A stretch of DNA of 64,000 nucleotides from Enterococcus saigonensis (lineage in GTDB: Bacteria; Bacillota; Bacilli; Lactobacillales; Enterococcaceae). Made by a program: the position numbers and the translations under genes. Numbering within the stretch: the first letter of the stretch is position 1; every line of letters begins with the position of its first letter. The stretch is taken from positions 501,001-565,000 of the forward strand of contig NZ_AP022822.1 of the NCBI RefSeq assembly GCF_011397115.1. Direction: 5' to 3'. Positions 18,456 to 26,421 of this stretch are shown here, one piece after another. The notes under the pieces are model-generated. The model was not told the origin of the DNA, made no database searches, and worked only from the letters and a program-made list of their open reading frames with translations.

Positions 18456-18812
18456 ATGCTGACTTTATATTGGTATCCAAAATGTAGTACATGTAAAAAA
18501 GCAAAAGCTTGGCTAGATTCACAAGCAATCGCTGTTCAGACCATTGACATGGTTCAAAATCCGCCAACTGCCGCAACGTTAATGCAGTGGATGGAAGAAA
18601 GTGATTTGCCAGTACGCCGCTTCTTTAACACTAGCGGTATGAAATACCGGGAGATGGGCTTGAAAGACCGAGTACCCAATCTATCAGTACAAGAGGCAAG
18701 TGAATTATTAGCAAGTGATGGAATGTTAATTAAACGCCCGATTTTAGTGCGTGATGACAAACTTTTATCAATTGGCTTTAAAGAAACTGAATATGAAGGG
18801 ATCGCGAAATAA
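18456..18812 (+). CDS. ArsC/Spx-family thioredoxin-fold protein
   Basis: This 118-aa protein has the ArsC-fold signature WYPKCSTCKKAKAWL, with a CxxC pair at residues 10 and 13, and the IKRPILV motif near residue 91. It belongs to the YusI/YffB-like group of Spx/arsenate reductase homologues. The spacing does not show whether it reduces arsenate; a general thiol role is more likely. The stop codon is one base before the start of the GcvH-like gene, so the two are probably translated together. That pairing with a lipoyl carrier suggests a redox or lipoate-related function, by inference. Confidence 0.8.
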   Translation: MLTLYWYPKCSTCKKAKAWLDSQAIAVQTIDMVQNPPTAATLMQWMEESDLPVRRFFNTSGMKYREMGLKDRVPNLSVQEASELLASDGMLIKRPILVRDDKLLSIGFKETEYEGIAK

Positions 18813-18813
18813 G

Positions 18814-19152
18814 ATGCAACAAAAATGTTTAAAAACAAAAGATAATTTGTGGGTATTGTACAATGGAAATGAGTATGTCGTTGGTCTAACAGAAGCTGCC
18901 CAATCTGATTTAGGTAAAGTAACTTTTGCTTCATTACCAAAGACTGGCCAAGTATTTAAACAAGGTATGCCACTTGTTGAAGTAGAAGCAGAAAAAGCGG
19001 TCCAAGAATTTCCTGCACCTTTAACTGGAACAATTTCTTCTGTAAATGAAAAGGCGTTGGAAAATATTGACGTTTTAAATGACGAAGATGAAATGAACGC
19101 ATGGCTAGTTGCATTTAAAGATGTCGATGCTACAGAATTCGACGAACTGTAA
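18814..19152 (+). CDS. gcvH: Glycine cleavage H-like lipoyl carrier protein
   Basis: A 112-aa lipoyl-domain protein. VEAEKAVQEFPAPLTGTISS contains the lysine (EAEKA) that is lipoylated in GcvH, and the flanking strands match the H-protein fold. No other glycine cleavage gene (gcvT, gcvP) is in the window. Many Firmicutes carry such stand-alone GcvH-like proteins, which can act in lipoate relay. I start at the ATG at 18814; the longer frame overlaps the preceding gene and has no ribosome site. The strong T-box promoter follows its stop codon. Confidence 0.8.
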   Translation: MQQKCLKTKDNLWVLYNGNEYVVGLTEAAQSDLGKVTFASLPKTGQVFKQGMPLVEVEAEKAVQEFPAPLTGTISSVNEKALENIDVLNDEDEMNAWLVAFKDVDATEFDEL

Positions 19153-19169
19153 AATTTTTCTGAAAATAT

Positions 19170-19198
19170 TTGACAGTTGATTTTTACCTTGTTATAAT
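19170..19198 (+). promoter_or_regulatory. Promoter of the metNIQ T-box leader
   Basis: Consensus -35 TTGACA (19170-19175), 17-bp spacer and consensus -10 TATAAT (19193-19198). The leader RNA should start near 19205. Confidence 0.92.
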
Positions 19199-19204
19199 TT
19201 CACC

Positions 19205-19507
19205 AATAACTTGAAAGCTTTGAAAAGAAGAGTACATGTCACCGACATTTCACAGAGAGCCTGAGAATGCTGCAAACAGGTAATGAAGGTAAGATGGAAG
19301 ATGGTCTTTGAGCAGAATAAGTGAGCAATTAGCAAGCTTATTACGGGAGTGCCCGTTATAGCACGACAGTATGCACCAATGCGGTAAGTACTGGATAAGG
19401 TTATAGTTGTGAGACTATAGCAAATTAAGGTGGTAACACGAAATTGCGACAGCTTTTCGTCCTTTTGTAATTGAAAGAATTACAAGGATGAAAAGCTGTT
19501 TTTTTCA
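19205..19507 (+). promoter_or_regulatory. Methionine T-box riboswitch leader
   Basis: A 300-nt leader upstream of metN. Stem I opens with AAAGAAGAGTAC and closes with TCTTTGAGC; the specifier region is GGAAGATGGTC, with ATG (Met) as the codon. The T-box bulge AAGGTGGTAACACG is at 19427-19440. The terminator ACAGCTTTTCGTCC... (19449-19506) competes with an antiterminator formed with the T-box. Uncharged tRNA-Met should stabilise the antiterminator and allow metNIQ expression. A second T-box at 48149-48452 has the same GAA-R-ATG-G specifier context, which supports the Met reading. Confidence 0.88.
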
Positions 19508-19546
19508 TGGTTTTTACTAAAGTATGAAATAGAAAGAGGCTAAAAA

Positions 19547-20581
19547 ATGGCTTTAATCCAATTAACAGATGTTAAAAAGAGTTTTAATGTCAAAAAGCAG
19601 ACAATTCATGCAGTCGATGGTGTTTCTTTAACGGTTGATAAAGGAGACATCTATGGTATCGTCGGTTATTCTGGTGCAGGTAAATCGACATTGGTCCGCC
19701 TTTTAAACGGATTGGAACTAGCAACAAGCGGTAGTGTTGTCGTTGACGGAGAAGATATTGGCAAATTGAAGAACAAAGAATTACGTGATTTTCGTAAAAA
19801 TGTTGGGATGATTTTTCAACATTTCAATCTATTATGGTCTCGAACAGTTCTAGAAAATATTGAACTACCCATGGAATTAGCGGGTATATCAAAAGAATTG
19901 CGGCAGCAAAAAGCCCAAGAGCTACTTGCCTTAGTCAATTTAGAAGGCAGAGGAGATGCGTACCCAGCGCAATTATCTGGTGGTCAAAAACAGCGGGTAG
20001 GAATTGCCCGTGCCCTAGCCAACAATCCAAAAATTTTACTTTGTGATGAAGCAACCAGTGCGCTAGACCCCCAAACAACCGATGAAGTGTTGGATTTATT
20101 GTTAGACATCAATCAAAAACTAAATTTAACCATTGTCTTGATTACTCATGAAATGAACGTTATTCGCAAAATTTGTAATAAAGTAGCCGTAATGGAGTTA
20201 GGTAAGATTGTAGAAGAAGGACAAGTTTCTGAGGTATTTCGTAATCCACAACAAGCGGTCACTAAACGTTTTGTGCAACAAGACTTGCAACCAAGTGAAA
20301 AACCAGAAGAAGTCTTACGGGAGTTTATCGCTGAAAACCCTAATGGTGTGTTGGCAACGTTAATTTTTAAAGATGATAATGCTAACGAACCAGTAATTTC
20401 ACAAGCCATCCGTCAATTTGATGTGGACATTAATGTTGTCTATGGGAATATTCGCCAATCAAAAGACAACTCCTTTGGTTCTTTGACGGTATTGATTACC
20501 GGAGATGAAAAAGCGATTAATAAAACAATGGCATTCTTTTCCGCACAACAAGTAGGAGTGGAGGTGTTGCATCGTGGATAA
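19547..20581 (+). CDS. metN: Methionine ABC transporter ATP-binding protein
   Basis: A 344-aa ATPase for D/L-methionine import. Walker A GYSGAGKST is at 40-48, LSGGQ at 143-147, Walker B LLCDEATSALD near 165-175, and a C-terminal NIL/ACT-like domain occupies about 265-340, the site of methionine feedback inhibition in MetN. It overlaps metI by 8 bp. Expression is governed by the T-box just upstream. Confidence 0.96.
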   Translation: MALIQLTDVKKSFNVKKQTIHAVDGVSLTVDKGDIYGIVGYSGAGKSTLVRLLNGLELATSGSVVVDGEDIGKLKNKELRDFRKNVGMIFQHFNLLWSRTVLENIELPMELAGISKELRQQKAQELLALVNLEGRGDAYPAQLSGGQKQRVGIARALANNPKILLCDEATSALDPQTTDEVLDLLLDINQKLNLTIVLITHEMNVIRKICNKVAVMELGKIVEEGQVSEVFRNPQQAVTKRFVQQDLQPSEKPEEVLREFIAENPNGVLATLIFKDDNANEPVISQAIRQFDVDINVVYGNIRQSKDNSFGSLTVLITGDEKAINKTMAFFSAQQVGVEVLHRG

Positions 20582-21260
20582 GAGTTTTGTAGAAACGTAT
20601 TTGAATTTTGAAAAAGTCGACTGGGCAAAGATGCAAACATCCACCGTTGATACCCTTTACATGACAATTGTTTCAATGATTGTAGTTTTTGTTTTAGGAA
20701 TTTTGTTAGGTTTATTGCTATATAGTTTAGGACGAAAAAAAAGCGCCAGTTACCAAATTTTATATAATGTCGTCTCAATTATTAGTAATATCTTTCGTTC
20801 TACGCCTTTTATGATTTTAATGGTATTAATTATTCCTTTTACCAAGACATTGGTAGGAAGCATGATTGGTGCCAGTGCTGCATTACCTGCTTTGATTTTA
20901 TCAGCGGTTCCCTTTTATGCACGTTTAGTAGAAATTGCTTTTCGTGAAGTCTCGCCAGGCGTTATTGAAGCCGCCAATGCGATGGGTGCTAACTATTGGC
21001 AGATTATTTATAAGATTTTAGTTCCAGAGAGTATGCCAGCTTTGGTTTCTGGCTTTACGGTGACATCTGTTTCTATGATTGGATTTACTGCCATGGCTGG
21101 TGCAATTGGTGCTGGTGGGCTGGGGTCTCTTGCCTGGTCAGAAGGTTTCCAGTTAGGTAATCAAACTGTTACTTTAGTTGCAACAGTCATTATGTTGCTC
21201 ATCGTTTTTGTTGTTCAAGGTTTAGGAGATTACTTCACACAAAAATTAGATAAACGCTAA
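20574..21260 (+). CDS. metI: Methionine ABC transporter permease
   Basis: A 228-aa permease with five membrane segments. The coupling loop EAANAMGANYWQIIYKILVP (about 137-156) and the C-terminal GAIGAGGLGSLAW motif are typical of MetI. The start is a GTG at 20574, inside the end of metN, with GTAGGAGTGGAGG upstream. It works as a dimer with MetN. Confidence 0.95.
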   Translation: MDKSFVETYLNFEKVDWAKMQTSTVDTLYMTIVSMIVVFVLGILLGLLLYSLGRKKSASYQILYNVVSIISNIFRSTPFMILMVLIIPFTKTLVGSMIGASAALPALILSAVPFYARLVEIAFREVSPGVIEAANAMGANYWQIIYKILVPESMPALVSGFTVTSVSMIGFTAMAGAIGAGGLGSLAWSEGFQLGNQTVTLVATVIMLLIVFVVQGLGDYFTQKLDKR

Positions 21261-21312
21261 TTTCGGTGAAGTTTCATAATTAATATCATAAAATTGTAGA
21301 GGAGAAATGAAA

Positions 21313-22158
21313 ATGAAAAAAATATTCGGGTTAGTAACAGTATTACTTGCAAGCGTCACATTAGCTGCTTGTGGCAATAGTGGATCAAAAGAAGATAGTG
21401 CTTCTTCATCTGCTGCTAAGGAAACTAAGTTGATTGTAGGGGCTACAACAAGTCCACATGCAGAAATTTTAAATGAAGCCAAACCTTTATTGAAAAAAGA
21501 AGGTGTCGATTTAGAAGTGAAGTCTTTTACCGACTATACGCTATTAAATAAACTATTGGCAGAAAAAGAAATTGACGCGAACTACTTCCAACACAAACCT
21601 TATTTTAACGATCAAGTTAAAGAAAATGATTATGACTTTGTGGATGCTGGTGCTGTTCATATTGAACCAATGGGAATTTACTCAAAAGATATTAAGAGTG
21701 TTGCTGATATTAAAGATGGAACAACTATCATCACTTCCAACTCTAATACTGACTGGGGCCGTATCTTAACCATTCTTGAAAATGCAGATCTGATCAAATT
21801 AAAAGAAGGTGTTGAAAAGACAACAGCTACTTTTGATGATATTGCTGAAAATAAAAAAGATTTAAAATTTAAACATGATATCGACCCAGGTTTATTAGTT
21901 CCAACATATGAAAATGAAAAAGATGCACTAGTAGCAATCAATGCCAACTTTGCCTTAACTGCTGGTTTAAATCCAGAAAAAGATGCTCTAATGCATGATG
22001 ATGATAATTCACCATATGCTAACATTATTGCAGTACGCAAAGGAGATGAAACGAAACCAGCAATTAAGAAATTGTTGGAAGTTTTACACAGCGATGAAGT
22101 GAAGAAATTTGTTGACGATAAATGGAAAGGCTCCGTTAAAATCGTTGATGTAAATTAA
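21313..22158 (+). CDS. metQ: Methionine-binding lipoprotein
   Basis: The binding protein of the methionine ABC system, about 281 aa. The N terminus is a lipoprotein signal ending in the lipobox LAAC, so it is anchored outside the membrane. NlpA/MetQ features include VGATTSPHAEIL and NYFQHKPYFND. I prefer the ATG at 21313 over 21307, since GAGGAG (21298-21303) is 9 nt from it and only 3 nt from the other. A terminator follows. Confidence 0.94.
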   Translation: MKKIFGLVTVLLASVTLAACGNSGSKEDSASSSAAKETKLIVGATTSPHAEILNEAKPLLKKEGVDLEVKSFTDYTLLNKLLAEKEIDANYFQHKPYFNDQVKENDYDFVDAGAVHIEPMGIYSKDIKSVADIKDGTTIITSNSNTDWGRILTILENADLIKLKEGVEKTTATFDDIAENKKDLKFKHDIDPGLLVPTYENEKDALVAINANFALTAGLNPEKDALMHDDDNSPYANIIAVRKGDETKPAIKKLLEVLHSDEVKKFVDDKWKGSVKIVDVN

Positions 22159-22174
22159 TGAAAGATAAGAACAG

Positions 22175-22214
22175 GGCGCACTTACAGGAATGTGAGTTGT
22201 GCCTTTGTTTTTTT
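22175..22214 (+). terminator. Terminator after metQ
   Basis: GGCGCACTTACA pairs with TGTGAGTTGTGCC with one bulge and is followed by TTTG and a run of seven T. Confidence 0.78.
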
Positions 22215-22272
22215 GTTTAAGATAAGGGATAATAACTTAGATGTATAACTTATAAGGTAAAGGAGAAAAGAA

Positions 22273-23271
22273 ATGGGAAAAGTTACTTTAGTAGGTGCTG
22301 GACCAGGAGATCCTGCTTTAATAACCTATCAGGGCTTACGAGCAATAAAAAATGCTGATATTATTTTTTATGATCGTTTACTAAATCCAATTTTATTATA
22401 TTTAGCTCCAGCCAAAGCCAAACTTGTTTACGTAGGAAAAGCACCCGACCATCATGCTTATACCCAAAATGAAATTCAAGAAAAGTTAATTGCTGCAGCG
22501 CAAAACTATGAAAATGTTGTCCGGCTAAAAGGTGGCGATCCCGGTATTTTTGGTCGTGTTGCCGAAGAAATACAGCCTCTAATAAAAGCGGGGATAACGC
22601 ATGCTGTATATCCAGGTGTAACTAGTGCTTCAGGTGTGTCAGTCTATGCGGGTTTTGCTGTTACCCAGCGCCACCTTAGTGAAAAATTATTGATTGCTAC
22701 TCCCACCGCACAGCTGCAGGAATTTACGCAAGAACCTCTAGCCCAGCTTGCCAAAGGTGGCACAGTTGTTTTGTATATGGGGATGGAAAAGCTGTCTGCG
22801 GTTATAGAAATTATGCTAAACCAAGGTGCCAGTGAAACATTACCCGTAGCAGTCGTGGAGTGGGGAACATGGGGAAGGCAAAAAAAGGTAGTCGCAACAA
22901 TCCAAACTATTGTCGCAGCAGTCGAAAAAGCTGATTTGCATAACCCAGCATTAATTTTCATAGGACCAGTTGCAGCAAAAGCTGCAATAAAGTCATGGTT
23001 TGAAGATTTGCCTCGCTTTGGTCAACGAACTATTCTAGTCAGTGAGAAAAAACTTTCTTTTGATGAATTGTTAACATACACAGACGAAGGTGTAGATTTA
23101 TATCCGGTTTTTGTGGGAGAGGCATTTGATGAACGTTTTATGACTTTACACAACCGTTTGTTGCCCGCGCTCTTAAAAGAAGAATATGAAATCATCTATC
23201 AAGGAAAAAATGCAGCGGTATTATTTCAAAATTTCCTAATAGAAATAGGAGAAAGAAAAAATGGATATTAA
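22273..23271 (+). CDS. cobA: Uroporphyrinogen-III C-methyltransferase with truncated HemD-like tail
   Basis: Residues 1 to about 240 are a complete SUMT: the SAM site VTLVGAGPGDPALITYQGLR, YDRLL, the RLKGGDPGIFGR motif and the YPGVTSASG loop are all intact. The enzyme methylates uroporphyrinogen III to precorrin-2, towards siroheme or cobalamin. The last 85 residues, from RFGQRTILVSEKK to the end, resemble the first half of HemD (uroporphyrinogen-III synthase), including a strand-helix like its Y-D-x-x-x-x-x-S-x-N-x-V core. Listeria and others have CobA-HemD fusions; here the HemD part stops about 150 residues early. It overlaps the defective hemC by 11 bp. Confidence 0.8.
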   Translation: MGKVTLVGAGPGDPALITYQGLRAIKNADIIFYDRLLNPILLYLAPAKAKLVYVGKAPDHHAYTQNEIQEKLIAAAQNYENVVRLKGGDPGIFGRVAEEIQPLIKAGITHAVYPGVTSASGVSVYAGFAVTQRHLSEKLLIATPTAQLQEFTQEPLAQLAKGGTVVLYMGMEKLSAVIEIMLNQGASETLPVAVVEWGTWGRQKKVVATIQTIVAAVEKADLHNPALIFIGPVAAKAAIKSWFEDLPRFGQRTILVSEKKLSFDELLTYTDEGVDLYPVFVGEAFDERFMTLHNRLLPALLKEEYEIIYQGKNAAVLFQNFLIEIGERKNGY

Positions 23272-24157
23272 AATCGGTACCAGAAAAAGTCCGTTGGCAC
23301 AAATTCAAGCAGATAATGTAATTTCTCGTTTACAAAATTTGTTCCCAGAACATCGTTTTTTTAAAGTATTAATTACTACTGCCGGAGATTTAGATCAAAA
23401 GACCTCTTTAAGCCAAATGGGAGGACAAGGTATCTTTGTTAAAAACATTCAGCAAAAGCTCTTGACAGGTGAAATTGATTTAGCCGTCCATAGCGCAAAA
23501 GATTTACCTTCCCTAGAACCCTCAGGATTAACACTTGCAGCTTTTCCTGAACGTGCACCAGCAGGGGACGCTTTAATTTTGCGCAATTAGTTTAAAACAT
23601 TAGCTGATGTGCCTCAAGGAGCCGTGATTGGTACAGGTAGCTTACGCCGGCGATTTCAATTATTGGCTGTACGACCGGACTTAATCGTTAAATCTTTGCG
23701 AGGCAATATTGATACCCGCTTAAAAAAATTGGTTCAAAAAGAATACGATGGGATTATGATGGCACAAGCCGCGCTATTACGTCATCCAAAAGCGCTAGGT
23801 GACTGTCAGTTGCATCAAGTTTCTTTAACGCTAGATGAATTTTTACCAGCTGTCGGCCAAGGCGTGATTGCAGTTGAAGGAGTTGAGAATTCTCCGGCTG
23901 CAAAAATTGCAGCAGCAATTGATGATAAGTACGTACGTCAGGTGATTACTTGTGAGCGAGCATTTTTAGCGGTCTTTGGCGTAGGTTGTAATGTGCCGCT
24001 AGCAGCCCATGCGAAAAAAAACGGGGAAAAGCTTGAGCTTACCGCAATGTTAGGTAATGAAAAAGGTCAGTTATTTTCCATTACTCAAGTTGGAAGTGAT
24101 CCGCTAACTTTAGGAGAAAGCAGCGCAAGAAGATTACAGCAATTAGCTAACTATTAG
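23261..24157 (+). pseudogene. hemC: Hydroxymethylbilane synthase interrupted by an in-frame TAG
   Basis: The frame from 23261 to 24157 encodes a nearly full-length HemC (298 codons) apart from TAG at 23588-23590. Before it: GTRKSPLA, then GQGIFVKNIQ and HSAKDLPS; after it in the same frame: VIGTGSLRRR, RGNIDTRLKK and the dipyrromethane-cofactor cysteine in VGCNVPLAAH. All catalytic regions remain, so the stop is recent, a sequencing error, or is read through. A GTG at 23609 could restart translation, but it would lack the N-terminal domain. The enzyme polymerises porphobilinogen; no hemA, hemL or hemB lies in the window. Confidence 0.85.
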
Positions 24158-24180
24158 CTAAAACAAATGAGAATTAACTA

Positions 24181-24218
24181 AGATCCAAGACGAGGAAGTT
24201 TTCGTTTTGGATCTTTTA
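24181..24218 (+). terminator. Terminator after hemC
   Basis: AGATCCAA (24181-24188) pairs with TTGGATCT (24207-24214), with a partly paired GAC/GTT interior, followed by TTTT. Confidence 0.8.
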
Positions 24219-24299
24219 ATTTATAATCATTCTAAATTGAAATTTATTGATTTTATAATAGTAAAAGAATAGGCAAATTTATTTAGCGATGTTTGCTTA

Positions 24300-24333
24300 T
24301 CATTCTCAATTAGCGTAAAATGAATGAGAATGA
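24300..24333. promoter_or_regulatory. Inverted repeat upstream of sufC
   Basis: TCATTCTCA (24300-24308) and TGAGAATGA (24325-24333) are a perfect 9-bp inverted repeat with a 16-bp centre, ending 20 bp before the sufC start. It lies downstream of a TATAAT at 24254-24259. It could be an operator or a short leader hairpin for the suf operon; the half-sites loosely resemble Fur/PerR-type sequences, but the spacing does not match a classical Fur box. Confidence 0.45.
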
Positions 24334-24353
24334 AAAATGATGGAGGCGAGACG

Positions 24354-25124
24354 ATGGCAACGTTAGAAATTAAAGATTTACATGTAGCAATCGAAGATAA
24401 AGAGATTCTAAAAGGTGTTAATTTGACGCTGAAAACTGGTGAAATTCACGCCATTATGGGGCCAAACGGGACGGGTAAATCTACTTTATCTGCTGCAATT
24501 ATGGGCAATCCTAATTATGAAGTAACTCAAGGTGAAATTTTACTTGATGGTGAGAATTTATTGGAAATGGAAGTAGATGAACGGGCACGGGCCGGTCTAT
24601 TTTTAGCCATGCAATATCCGAGTGAAATTCCTGGTATTACTAATGCAGAATTCATGCGCGCAGCAATTAATGCAAAACGAGATGAAGATGATAAAATTTC
24701 AGTTATGGAATTTTTGAAAAAATTAGATAAAAAAATGGAATTATTAAATATGCCAGAAGAAATGGCAGAACGTTACTTAAACGAAGGATTTTCTGGTGGG
24801 GAGAAGAAGCGAAACGAAATTTTACAATTGCTAATGCTAGAACCCACTTTTGCTATTTTAGATGAAATTGATTCAGGTCTTGATATCGATGCGTTAAAAG
24901 TAGTAGCCAAAGGGGTTAATGAAATGTGCGGCAATGATTTTGGAGCTTTAATTATTACCCACTATCAACGCTTGTTAAACTACATTACCCCTGATGTCGT
25001 TCATATTATGATGGACGGACGCGTTGTTTTAACAGGAAATGCTGATCTTGCTAAGCGCCTAGAAGCAGAAGGCTATGCTGGTATTAGTAAAGAATTAGGT
25101 ATTGATTACAAGGAAGAAGTTTAA
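24354..25124 (+). CDS. sufC: Fe-S cluster assembly ATPase SufC
   Basis: Cytoplasmic ABC-type ATPase of the SufBCD scaffold. Walker A GPNGTGKST, the SufC-specific signature FSGGEKKRNEI and Walker B AILDEIDSGLD are visible. I start at the ATG at 24354, with GGAGG 7 nt upstream, giving 256 aa, rather than an in-frame ATG at 24324. It is the first gene of sufCDSUB, the usual Firmicutes order. Confidence 0.96.
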   Translation: MATLEIKDLHVAIEDKEILKGVNLTLKTGEIHAIMGPNGTGKSTLSAAIMGNPNYEVTQGEILLDGENLLEMEVDERARAGLFLAMQYPSEIPGITNAEFMRAAINAKRDEDDKISVMEFLKKLDKKMELLNMPEEMAERYLNEGFSGGEKKRNEILQLLMLEPTFAILDEIDSGLDIDALKVVAKGVNEMCGNDFGALIITHYQRLLNYITPDVVHIMMDGRVVLTGNADLAKRLEAEGYAGISKELGIDYKEEV

Positions 25125-25140
25125 AAAGGAGGTCAATTAG

Positions 25141-26421
25141 ATGACAGAATTGAAAAAGCTATTGGCTGATGTGACCACCTTTTCTGCTTATAAAGAAGAA
25201 CCAGCTTGGATGTTGGAAATGCGGTTGGCAGCTTTAGAGCAGGTGGACGAATTAGCGTTACCGCAAATTGAGCGGGTTCGTTTTCACCGCTGGCCATTAC
25301 TAAACATAACCCGTGATCATTTGTCGATTGAACCAAAAGAAACAGGGGTACCAGCATTTGATACTATGCAAGATAATCCAATGTTAGTGCAAGCAGATGA
25401 CACGACTGTCTTTGAACAACTACCACAAAATCTAGTGGAACAAGGGGTAATCTTCACGGATATTTTTACAGCCATACAAGAATATCCCGAATTAGTCCAA
25501 GAATATTATATGACAAAGGCAGTAACGCCTTTTGAAGATAAGTTAACTGCTGCGCATACAGCTTTCATGAATAGTGGTTTATTTTTATATGTTCCCAAAA
25601 ACGTCGTAATCAAAGAACCAATTGAAGCAATTTTAAATCAATCCGGTACAGAACATTTCTTTAAGCACATTTTAATTGTGGCAGACGAACATAGTGAGTT
25701 TACTTACTTAGAACGTTTTAATTCTGAAAAAGAAGTGGCCCAAAAACAAGCTGCTAATATTATTGTGGAAGTTATTGCTAAAGCGGGCGCAAAAGTAAAA
25801 TACTCTGCAATTGATCGCTTAGGTGTGGACTTGACGACTTATTTAAATCGTCGCGGTTATGTAATGCGGGATGCAATGGTAGATTGGGCTATTGGGGTTA
25901 TGAACGACGGGGATGTAGTAGCTGACTTTGATACAGATTTAGTGGGTGATGGTGCTCACTCTGAGATTAAAGTTGTTGCGATTTCGGCTGGAAAACAAAT
26001 TCAAGGAATTGATACCCGGGTTACCAATAAGGCTGCCCATTCTATCGGTCATATTTTACAACATGGTGTGATCCGCGAAAAAGGTACATTAACTTTTAAT
26101 GGTATTGGTCATATTTTAAAAGGGGCAAAAGGGGCAGATGCGCAACAGGAAAGTCGTGTGTTAATGCTTTCTGATAAAGCTCGCGGAGATGCCAATCCAA
26201 TTCTTTTAATTGATGAAAATGAAGTTACTGCCGGGCATGCTGCAAGTGTTGGTCGTGTGGATCCTGAAGAAATGTATTACCTAATGAGTCGTGGCCTGCC
26301 AAAAACTGAAGCAGAACGCCTGGTTATTCGAGGTTTCTTGGGTTCTGTTATTACTGCAATTCCTGTTAAAGAAGCGCAAAAAGAATTTATTGAAGTCATT
26401 GAAGGGAAGTTGAATCGATGA
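25141..26421 (+). CDS. sufD: Fe-S cluster assembly protein SufD
   Basis: Scaffold component of SufBCD, 426 aa, a right-handed beta-helix protein. The C-terminal part contains SIGHILQHGVIREKGTLTFN and the GHAASVGRVDPEEMYYLMSR motif shared by SufB and SufD. AAAAGGAGG precedes its ATG 16 bp after sufC. It overlaps sufS by 4 bp (ATGA). Confidence 0.95.
   Translation: MTELKKLLADVTTFSAYKEEPAWMLEMRLAALEQVDELALPQIERVRFHRWPLLNITRDHLSIEPKETGVPAFDTMQDNPMLVQADDTTVFEQLPQNLVEQGVIFTDIFTAIQEYPELVQEYYMTKAVTPFEDKLTAAHTAFMNSGLFLYVPKNVVIKEPIEAILNQSGTEHFFKHILIVADEHSEFTYLERFNSEKEVAQKQAANIIVEVIAKAGAKVKYSAIDRLGVDLTTYLNRRGYVMRDAMVDWAIGVMNDGDVVADFDTDLVGDGAHSEIKVVAISAGKQIQGIDTRVTNKAAHSIGHILQHGVIREKGTLTFNGIGHILKGAKGADAQQESRVLMLSDKARGDANPILLIDENEVTAGHAASVGRVDPEEMYYLMSRGLPKTEAERLVIRGFLGSVITAIPVKEAQKEFIEVIEGKLNR

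Noticed and set aside
18456..19152. A glycine cleavage system operon
   Set aside because: Only a GcvH-like carrier is present, paired with an ArsC-fold protein; gcvT and gcvP are absent.
22273..24157. A working siroheme or heme pathway
   Set aside because: hemC has a stop codon, the HemD-like part is incomplete, and hemA, hemL, hemB and a siroheme oxidase/chelatase are not in the window.
24300..24333. A classical Fur box
   Set aside because: The 9-bp arms are separated by 16 bp and do not fit the 7-1-7 arrangement.
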